5,464 nt of DNA, taken from contig DNUI01000260.1 of the NCBI GenBank assembly GCA_003508565.1, positions 1-5,464 of the forward strand, read 5' to 3'. Position 1 is the stretch's first letter; each line of letters starts with the position of its first letter. The notes beneath the pieces are model-generated. The model was not told the origin of the DNA and ran no database searches. It saw nothing but the letters and a program-made list of their open reading frames with translations. A program made the translations under genes and the position numbers. The stretch comes from Syntrophaceae bacterium (lineage in GTDB: Bacteria > Desulfobacterota > Syntrophia > Syntrophales > UBA2185). Of this stretch, positions 1 through 4,813 are shown one piece after another.

Positions 1-680
1 ACGTCTGCAAGATGCACAATTGCTGTCTCCTCAGGAAAGGATTCTGCCGTCTGCGACTGATGGTGGCAGAGAATCGCTTCGTTTAGTTTTTTAGGAAACC
101 GCCACTTTTCGGAAAGTATACCGCCAAGGACGGGATGATTGTCGGCGAAGAAGCGTTTTTCTGCCTCTCCGATGAGAATGCCTTCCTCTGCGGCGCAGGC
201 GAGAGCAGCCTCATATGAATCGGGGAATTCAAGAGCCATGACTACTTTGCCGATGTCATGAAGAAGGCCTGCAACATATGCTTCCTCCGGTTCCCGCAGT
301 CCCTTTTTCTGCGCAATAATCCTCGCTGCGGCTGCGCATCCCATGGAATGTTCATAAAGGCCGGTCATTGCCTTTTGCATGAGCTCAAAGACGGAAATAC
401 CGAGAAGGAGCCCCTTGACGACATTGAGACCCAAAAGCATGATTGCATGGGATACGGAGGCGATTCTTCCAGGGAAACCGTACACGGCGGAGTTTACCAT
501 TTTGAGGATGCGGAATGTCATCGCGGGATCGGACTGCACAAAGTCAGAGACATTGCTTAAGGAAACCTTGGGATTTTCTATAATCGCAGAAAGTTTCTTG
601 AGTGTTTCCGGCACTGTGGGAAGATTGCCTATATTTTCAATCCTATGGCGGAGAATTGTTGAATCAATAATCTTATTCAT
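1..680 (-). CDS. HDOD-domain signal transduction protein (C-terminus cut by window edge)
   Basis: An open frame reads from an ATG at 680 to the left edge without a stop, giving 226 residues; the C-terminus is outside the window. The sequence matches the HDOD (HD-related output) domain, a regulatory relative of HD phosphohydrolases used in bacterial signalling, usually cytoplasmic. Recognisable blocks are NLPTVPETL (19-27), the family's SDPAMTFRILKMVNSAVYG block (50-68), SVSHAIMLLG (75-84), EHS (110-112), GLLHDIGK (138-145), NHPVLGG (181-187), CHHQ (205-208) and HLAD (223-226). Many HDOD proteins have lost metal ligands, but here H111, H141, D142, H182, H206 and D226 are all present, so catalysis cannot be excluded. 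The start overlaps the upstream gene by 8 bases (ATGAATAA) and has no clear Shine-Dalgarno sequence, which suggests translational coupling. Partner and output are unknown. A further domain could follow beyond the edge. The family call is confident; the function is not. Confidence 0.9.
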   Translation of the reverse strand, partial: MNKIIDSTILRHRIENIGNLPTVPETLKKLSAIIENPKVSLSNVSDFVQSDPAMTFRILKMVNSAVYGFPGRIASVSHAIMLLGLNVVKGLLLGISVFELMQKAMTGLYEHSMGCAAAARIIAQKKGLREPEEAYVAGLLHDIGKVVMALEFPDSYEAALACAAEEGILIGEAEKRFFADNHPVLGGILSEKWRFPKKLNEAILCHHQSQTAESFPEETAIVHLAD

Positions 681-972
681 AGAGCTTGCGTATGTGTTTT
701 TCTGCAGCCTTTTTTATCGTTTCCATATGTGGATTCCCCATGGATATTTGGAAACGCTTTTCCAAAGCGGCAATCATCTCATCCAGGGGAACATCCATTT
801 CTGCTTTCCCTTCGATGAACACTCCTTCCCCCAAATCCATATCCTGGACACGCCTTATCCAGCTTTCTGTAAGCTCAGTACCTTCACTGAGAAGAACGAT
901 GCCTGCCCTGTTCAGGATAGGCTTTGCCAACCGCATTCCCTGCTGTAGCTTACCTGCATCGATCTTTATCAT
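673..972 (-). CDS. Small conserved protein resembling the N-terminal segment of HD-GYP-type proteins, partner of the HDOD protein
   Basis: This encodes 99 residues starting MIKIDAGKLQQGM. The open frame extends upstream to 1095, but the ATG at 972 is preferred: it has an AGGAG 10 bases upstream, and the extra 41 residues look non-coding (rich in His, Cys and Lys). Residues 1-55 follow a pattern I know from the N-terminal region of many HD-GYP proteins: a 'lqpGM.la.pi.n..G..LL..Gt.Lt...i.r' core (GM at 12-13, NRAG at 21-24, LLSEGTELT at 27-35), then a short strand ending VFIEG (51-55). Residues 62-99 are charged and probably helical. There is no signal peptide, membrane segment or catalytic motif. 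It directly precedes and overlaps the HDOD gene, so it probably acts with that protein as a separate sensing or adaptor piece. That role is inferred; the existence of the gene is well supported by its start site and overlap. Confidence 0.8.
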   Translation of the reverse strand: MIKIDAGKLQQGMRLAKPILNRAGIVLLSEGTELTESWIRRVQDMDLGEGVFIEGKAEMDVPLDEMIAALEKRFQISMGNPHMETIKKAAEKHIRKLYE

Positions 973-982
973 TATGGTTTTT

Positions 983-987
983 CTCCT
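983..987 (-). promoter_or_regulatory. Ribosome binding site deciding the start of the 99-residue protein
   Basis: On the minus strand AGGAG lies 10 bases before the ATG at 972, within ATCAGGAGAAAAACCATA. No comparable site precedes the longer in-frame start at 1095, so the shorter reading is favoured. No convincing -35/-10 pair was found in the 174 bases upstream. Confidence 0.65.
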
Positions 988-1105
988 GATTTTAGTCGAA
1001 AAAGGATAACAGGATTCTATGGGCCAATGGTTCATGTGTTTGTGGCATTTACGAGAATCCTTGATTGCGTGATCTCTTGAGTCCTGAAGATACAAAAGAC
1101 ATCCA

Positions 1106-1131
1106 CGGGGTAATACGTTAGTATGAACCCG
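1106..1131 (-). terminator. Possible weak hairpin terminator after the aldolase gene
   Basis: Read on the minus strand, about 15 bases after the aldolase stop, CGGGT (1131-1127) can pair with ACCCCG (1111-1106) with one bulged C. Inside it ATAC (1124-1121) pairs with GTAT (1116-1113) around a TAAC loop. A T-rich stretch (TCTTTTG) follows only about 7 bases later, so it is not a canonical intrinsic terminator. It may separate the ferredoxin-aldolase pair from the signalling pair, or transcription may read through. Confidence 0.25.
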
Positions 1132-1146
1132 CTCCCAATGATACGG

Positions 1147-2118
1147 TCACGCCTTGCCGTTGCTCCCCAGGACATTGACGATTTTATGTATGTAGAGCTC
1201 TTTCAATGCCTCGCGGGCGGGGCCCAAATATTTTCTCGGGTCGAATTCATCAGGTTTTTCATGGAAAACCTTTCTTATCGCCGCCGTGACAGCCAGTCTG
1301 CCGTCGGAATCGATATTGATTTTGCATACGGCCGATTTTGCCGCTCGCCGCAGCTGTTCTTCGGAAACCCCTGCGGTATTTTCCAGGCTGCCTCCGTACT
1401 TGTTGATTTCACCGACAATATCCTGCGGAATAGATGAGGCGCCGTGCAAAACTATGGGGAACCCCGGGATCCTTTTTTCCACCTCTGCCAGAATGTCAAA
1501 CCGCAATGGCGGCGGGGTTTCACCGGGTCTTACTTTGAATTTAAAAGCTCCATGGGATGTCCCGATGGAAATAGCAAGGGAATCAACACCGGTGTGTTTG
1601 ACGAAGTCTTCTACTTCCTCTGGTTTGGTGTAATGGCTGTGGAGAGAAGCGACTTCATCTTCCACCCCCGCAAGGACACCTAATTCCCCTTCTACGCTCA
1701 CATCATATGCGTGGGAAAAATCAACAACCTTTTTGGTAAGTGTTATGTTTTCCTCATAGGGCAAATGTGAACCGTCAATCATTACGGAGGAGAACCCGGT
1801 TTCAATGCAGGATTTGGCTAAATCAAAAGAATCGCCATGGTCGAGATGCAGTACAATGGGAACAGCACGTCCCATGTGTTTGGCCACTTCCACGGCTCCT
1901 TTTGCCAGATATTGTAGAAGAGTCTGGTTCGCGTATTGTCGTGCTCCTTTTGAAACCTGCAAAATGACGGGCGATTCAGTTTCCACACTGGCGGAGATAA
2001 TCGCTTGCAATTGTTCCAGGTTATTGAAATTAAATGCGGGTATGGCATAGCCTCCCTGTATGGCTTTTTGAAAAAGCTCTCTCGTATTCACCAATCCTAA
2101 TTCTTTATAATGCACCAT
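1147..2118 (-). CDS. fba: Class II (metal-dependent) fructose-1,6-bisphosphate aldolase
   Basis: This cytoplasmic enzyme cleaves fructose 1,6-bisphosphate to glyceraldehyde 3-phosphate and dihydroxyacetone phosphate, and runs in reverse in gluconeogenesis. The 323 residues fit the usual length of about 300-350. Numbered from the ATG at 2118, the first class II signature is PIVLHLDHG (87-95), with catalytic D93 and zinc ligand H94. The second signature contains VEGELG (142-147). Further metal ligands are H189 (GTSHG) and H225 (LHGASS), and NIDSD (268-272) is the phosphate/substrate loop. Nothing essential is missing. A GTG at 2121 in the same frame could also serve; the ATG is chosen because homologues, as I remember them, begin MVHYKELGLVNT-like. 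AGAAGAG in the end of the ferredoxin gene is the likely ribosome binding site. Only 6 bases separate it from the ferredoxin stop, so the two are almost certainly one operon. A related ketose-bisphosphate aldolase specificity (for example tagatose) cannot be excluded from sequence alone. Confidence 0.93.
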   Translation of the reverse strand: MVHYKELGLVNTRELFQKAIQGGYAIPAFNFNNLEQLQAIISASVETESPVILQVSKGARQYANQTLLQYLAKGAVEVAKHMGRAVPIVLHLDHGDSFDLAKSCIETGFSSVMIDGSHLPYEENITLTKKVVDFSHAYDVSVEGELGVLAGVEDEVASLHSHYTKPEEVEDFVKHTGVDSLAISIGTSHGAFKFKVRPGETPPPLRFDILAEVEKRIPGFPIVLHGASSIPQDIVGEINKYGGSLENTAGVSEEQLRRAAKSAVCKINIDSDGRLAVTAAIRKVFHEKPDEFDPRKYLGPAREALKELYIHKIVNVLGSNGKA

Positions 2119-2124
2119 CACTAA

Positions 2125-2316
2125 TCACTCTTCTAGTATGATTGCCTCCGCAGGGCAATCTTCTGCCGCTTCTTTCACCTGCTCAACCAAGGCATCTTTT
2201 ACGGTCACCATTTTTACGACAGCGATATCATCATCTGCAAGTTCAAAAACTTCCGGGACACTTTCCGCACATAATCCGCATCCGGTACAAAGTTCCTTGT
2301 CAACACTGACTTTCAT
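2125..2316 (-). CDS. Single [4Fe-4S] cluster ferredoxin
   Basis: This is a 63-residue soluble, acidic electron carrier. The cluster ligands are C10, C13 and C16 (CTGCGLC) together with C54 followed by proline (DCPAEAI). This is the CxxCxxC...CP arrangement of monocluster ferredoxins such as those of sulfate reducers and Thermotoga. There is no second cysteine set, so it carries one cluster. The length is typical. The ATG at 2316 is supported by AAAGGAG about 6 bases upstream. It is the first gene after a strong minus-strand promoter and is followed within 6 bases by the aldolase. Its redox partners cannot be told from the sequence. The pairing implies joint expression with central carbon metabolism, not that the aldolase itself needs electrons. 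Confidence 0.93.
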   Translation of the reverse strand: MKVSVDKELCTGCGLCAESVPEVFELADDDIAVVKMVTVKDALVEQVKEAAEDCPAEAIILEE

Positions 2317-2385
2317 GGAATGCTCCTTTCTTTCAACTTTGGTTAATTTTCTATTTAATTGTAATCTCTAAAATGCATCCTGCCA

Positions 2386-2414
2386 AGTATACGAGAAAGG
2401 CACCAGCGTGTCAA
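2386..2414 (-). promoter_or_regulatory. Sigma70-type promoter for the ferredoxin-aldolase operon
   Basis: On the minus strand a perfect -35 box TTGACA (2414-2409) is followed by a 17-base spacer and TATACT (2391-2386), one base from the -10 consensus. Transcription would start near 2379, giving a leader of about 63 bases before the ferredoxin ATG. It mirrors the plus-strand promoter exactly about a centre near 2433. Confidence 0.8.
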
Positions 2415-2460
2415 AGGGAAAGAGTTATGCAAAAAGATACCATAGGGATTGTTGACACGC
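2406..2460. repeat. Inverted repeat joining the two divergent -35 regions
   Basis: GCGTGTCAA (2406-2414) and TTGACACGC (2452-2460) are perfect reverse complements of 9 bases separated by 37 bases. Each arm contains the -35 box of one divergent promoter plus three further identical bases (CGC) that the -35 consensus does not require. Either sigma70 selection alone, or a shared regulator binding both arms, could explain it. Confidence 0.8.
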
Positions 2461-2480
2461 ACGTGTATTTCCCCTATAGT
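2452..2480 (+). promoter_or_regulatory. Sigma70-type promoter for the C26 hydrolase gene
   Basis: A perfect TTGACA (2452-2457), a 17-base spacer and TATAGT (2475-2480) predict a start near 2487 and a leader of about 35 bases. The spacer contains an inverted repeat ACACG-CA-CGTGT (2455-2466). This lies almost concentrically inside a wider pair, ATAGGG (2442-2447) and CCCTAT (2472-2477), and is therefore well placed for a repressor site. Confidence 0.8.
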
Positions 2481-2521
2481 ATCGCCAATTTTTTAATCAA
2501 TTATTTGGGAAGGCTCATTTC

Positions 2522-3310
2522 ATGAACAGATGTCCAGTAATAGGACTTAACATGTCGTTGGAACTTACAGATAAATATGAAAAGTTAGGTTTACTGGTTC
2601 CCCTCAGTTATGTGGATGCCGTGGCCGGCGCCGGGGGTATCCCGCTCTGCCTGCCTCCCTGCCCGGACATTTCAATAATAAGGCAATCGATTCCATTGTT
2701 GGATGGTATCGTCCTTATCGGCGGTGATGATTACCGGCCGGAACACTATGGCGGGCATGTGCAGCCGGAGATTGAACTTATGCACGAACGACGTGATCGC
2801 TTTGATCTGGAACTGGCGAGGATGATTTTACAGGATACTGTGATGCCGGTACTTGGTATCTGCGGCGGTCATCAGCTTCTCAGCATCGTCCAGGGCGGCG
2901 CCCTGGTGCAGGATATAAGAACGGAATGGAATTTTCCCTCGGAATATCCGCCTTTGCCGCATGCGAAGAAGGAACGAAATGAGAAACAGAATGAGAAATT
3001 TCGTCACGCCGTCCGTCTGGAGGAAGGCAGCCTTGTCGGACGAGTAGTGCAAATTCCTCCCGGCGATTTGCTTACGGCGAATTCAACGCATCATCAATCC
3101 GTGCATCCCGGGAGAGTGGGCGCGCACCTGCGAGCGTCTGCCTGGTCGCCGGACGGCGTCATTGAAGCGATAGAACCATCGCCTGATTCGCCCTGGGCAC
3201 GTTCAGGCAGATTTGTGCTCGGTGTGCAGTGGCATCCGGAGCAGATGCAGAATGAAGCGCCGCACAGGAATATCTTTCGCGCCCTGATTGAGGCGGCACT
3301 GGATAAGTGA
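2522..3310 (+). CDS. Gamma-glutamyl-GABA hydrolase-like class I glutamine amidotransferase (peptidase C26 family)
   Basis: The 262 residues match the C26/PuuD group, cytoplasmic enzymes that cleave gamma-glutamyl amide bonds with a cysteine nucleophile; PuuD acts on gamma-glutamyl-GABA in putrescine breakdown. The catalytic triad is visible: C114 in GICGGHQ (112-118), then H238 and E240 in GVQWHPEQ (234-241). Other family blocks are GGDDYRPEHYG (67-77) and NSTHHQSVHPG (187-197). The length (about 250) is normal. There is no synthetase partner domain, so it is a stand-alone hydrolase. The ATG at 2522 has GGGAAGG about 8 bases upstream. Residues 153-159 (NEKQNEK) come from a 12-base tandem duplication in a probable surface loop. 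No other putrescine-pathway genes are visible. The downstream neighbour is an AmpG-type permease, so a cell-wall peptide substrate is possible. The family is confident; the substrate is unknown. Confidence 0.88.
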   Translation: MNRCPVIGLNMSLELTDKYEKLGLLVPLSYVDAVAGAGGIPLCLPPCPDISIIRQSIPLLDGIVLIGGDDYRPEHYGGHVQPEIELMHERRDRFDLELARMILQDTVMPVLGICGGHQLLSIVQGGALVQDIRTEWNFPSEYPPLPHAKKERNEKQNEKFRHAVRLEEGSLVGRVVQIPPGDLLTANSTHHQSVHPGRVGAHLRASAWSPDGVIEAIEPSPDSPWARSGRFVLGVQWHPEQMQNEAPHRNIFRALIEAALDK

Positions 3311-3387
3311 ATAGTGACGAGTGACAAGGAACGAGTTAAGAATCTTGTTTCTATTCATCCGTCACTATTTACTCGTCCCTATTTACT
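3306..3387. repeat. Intergenic degenerate heptad repeats in opposed orientation
   Basis: From 3306 the plus strand reads as 7-base units AGTGAAT, AGTGACG, AGTGACA, AGGAACG, AGTTAAG. From 3387 backwards the minus strand reads AGTAAAT, AGGGACG, AGTAAAT, AGTGACG, GATGAAT. The arms face each other: 3306-3319 can pair with 3360-3373 over 14 bases with one G-T pair, and ACAAG (3324-3328) with CTTGT (3344-3348) inside. The first unit overlaps the stop codon of the hydrolase gene. There is no T-run after the stem. It fills most of the gap before the permease gene. Confidence 0.7.
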
Positions 3388-3413
3388 TGGCACAATCTTC
3401 GTAAAGAATTTGC

Positions 3414-4667
3414 ATGATGGAAAAAAATCCCTTCCGTGTGTTTAAAATCTATCTCAGCGGGAAAATGCCCCTCATGTTTGTCCTGGGTTTCGCGTCGGGA
3501 ATTCCCCTGGCTCTCACCGGCTCGACACTTTCCGCATGGATGGTGAAGGAAGGTGTGGATATTAAAACTATTGGATTATTCTCTCTTGTCGGATTGCCGT
3601 ACGCTTTCAAATTTCTATGGTCGCCATTGATGGATCGATTTGTGCCTCCATTTTTAGGGAGAAGGCGGGGATGGATGATCATCACTCAACTGTTACTGAT
3701 CATCACGATTTCCGCGATGGGGTTTTATAATCCCGCTTCCACGCCCCTTCTTATCGCCGCCATGGCCCTCAGTCTTGCCTTTTTCAGTGCGAGCCAGGAC
3801 ATCGTCCTCGACGCGTACCGAACGGAGTATCTAAAGCCGGAAGAGAGAGGAGCCGGTGTCGGTGTATGGATCATGGGATACCGGATTGCCATCCTCATAA
3901 GCGGAGCCATGGCTCTCATCCTGTCTGACCATCTGTCCTGGAAAATGGTCTATTTGATCATGGGCCTCTTCATGGTTGTCGGCTGCATTGCCACGGTGCT
4001 CGCACCCGAGCCGCTGAAGATTAATCCGGCAAGTGAGAGCATCGAGCCTCCGAAGAGCCTTTACGAGGCCGCTGTTCTTCCTTTCGTGGAATTCTTCAGG
4101 AGACCGGGGGCCCTTGAGGTTCTTCTTTTCATTATACTGTACAAACTAGGAGATATTGCGGCGGCCCAGATGACGACGCCCTATATCCTGGGGCATATTG
4201 GCTTTTCAGGGACCGAACTGGGAACCATTTACAAGGGCTTCGGTATGGCGGCGACAATCGCGGGGGCCCTGATCGGCGGCGCGATCATGTCCAGGTGGTC
4301 ATTGAAGAAATCTCTCTTGATTTTTGGGGTGCTGCAGGGGATTTCCACGCTGATTTTTGCGGTTCTTGAATTCACCGGCCGTCAGATATGGGCATTGAGC
4401 CTTGTTGTGGGGACAGAGAACTTGTGCGGAGGCATGGGGACTGCGGCGTATACTGCTTTCCTCATGGGGTTATGCAACAAAAAGTTTACGGCTACCCAGT
4501 ATGCCCTCCTGAGCAGCCTCATGGCAGTGGGACGCTATGTAACAGGGGCCCCTACGGGATTCCTCGCCGATGCCGTGGGGTGGGTGATGTTCTTCGTCAT
4601 CTGCACCGCCCTGGCGCTTCCCGGATTGCTGCTGCTTCTGCGCTACAACAAATGGGCCGTTGAGTGA
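3414..4667 (+). CDS. ampG: AmpG-family permease (MFS transporter, putative muropeptide importer)
   Basis: A 417-residue inner-membrane protein with about 12 hydrophobic segments (roughly 18-38, 50-70, 87-105, 111-128, 150-172, 177-197, 234-256, 270-293, 299-319, 324-345, 361-381 and 387-410) and a cytoplasmic loop near 198-230. Family marks are GFASGIPLAL (25-34), LPYAFKFLWSPLMDR (61-75), LGRRRGW (81-87), ASQDIVLDAYRTE (126-138), GTENLCGGMGTAAYTAFLMG (333-352) and ATQYALLSS (360-368). Known AmpG proteins bring anhydro-muropeptides into the cytoplasm for wall recycling. The Escherichia coli protein is longer (about 490), so this is the shorter 12-segment form and its substrate is less certain; it could be another member of the AmpG/acetyl-CoA-transporter-like group. 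Two adjacent ATGs (3414 and 3417) have only a weak AAAGAA upstream. It lies 103 bases after the hydrolase gene on the same strand, and co-transcription is likely but interrupted by the heptad repeat. Confidence 0.85.
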   Translation: MMEKNPFRVFKIYLSGKMPLMFVLGFASGIPLALTGSTLSAWMVKEGVDIKTIGLFSLVGLPYAFKFLWSPLMDRFVPPFLGRRRGWMIITQLLLIITISAMGFYNPASTPLLIAAMALSLAFFSASQDIVLDAYRTEYLKPEERGAGVGVWIMGYRIAILISGAMALILSDHLSWKMVYLIMGLFMVVGCIATVLAPEPLKINPASESIEPPKSLYEAAVLPFVEFFRRPGALEVLLFIILYKLGDIAAAQMTTPYILGHIGFSGTELGTIYKGFGMAATIAGALIGGAIMSRWSLKKSLLIFGVLQGISTLIFAVLEFTGRQIWALSLVVGTENLCGGMGTAAYTAFLMGLCNKKFTATQYALLSSLMAVGRYVTGAPTGFLADAVGWVMFFVICTALALPGLLLLLRYNKWAVE

Positions 4668-4671
4668 AGGA

Positions 4672-4708
4672 TATACTCCTTTGGGGGTATAAAGGGTATG
4701 GCCCCTTT
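4672..4708. terminator. Two adjacent hairpins after the permease gene, possible terminator region
   Basis: TATACTCC (4672-4679) can pair with GGGGTATA (4684-4691) around TTTG, with one G-T pair. Just beyond, AAAGGG (4691-4696) can pair with CCCTTT (4703-4708). Both lie 5-40 bases after the permease stop, between converging genes. Neither strand has a T-run next to the stems, so intrinsic termination is unproven. Confidence 0.35.
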
Positions 4709-4781
4709 GAGATAGACGAAAACTGCTGAGCCGCTCATCTCCGTCCACGGGGCTGGGCATTGTGGCAGGTTTCGTAAAAGT

Positions 4782-4806
4782 GGGGACAGATTTGAAATCC
4801 GTCGCC
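4782..4806. repeat. Degenerate REP-like palindrome near the end of the convergent gene
   Basis: GGGGACAGATTT (4782-4793) and AAATCCGTCGCC (4795-4806) form 12-base arms with a one-base spacer and two mismatches. The left half resembles the GGGGACAGATTT palindromes that I remember as dispersed intergenic repeats, often discussed with REP-associated tyrosine transposases (RAYTs). No transposase is present here. It ends 8 bases from the stop codon of the right-hand gene. Confidence 0.5.
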
Positions 4807-4813
4807 GAACCTG

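Noticed and set aside
379..948. Long plus-strand open frame opposite the signalling genes
   Set aside because: It lies wholly antisense to two well-supported genes, contains no family motifs, and its composition fits a shadow frame.
973..1095. Upstream extension of the 99-residue protein to an in-frame start at 1095
   Set aside because: The extra 41 residues have non-coding composition and no ribosome binding site, while the ATG at 972 has AGGAG.
3345..3373. TTGTTT with TTTACT as a sigma70 promoter for the permease gene
   Set aside because: Both boxes are poor, and the sequence is explained better by the heptad repeat.
3388..3402. TTGGCACAATCTTCGT as a sigma54 promoter before the permease gene
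   Set aside because: The -24 half fits, but the -12 GC is replaced by GT, and the start would fall at the ATG itself.
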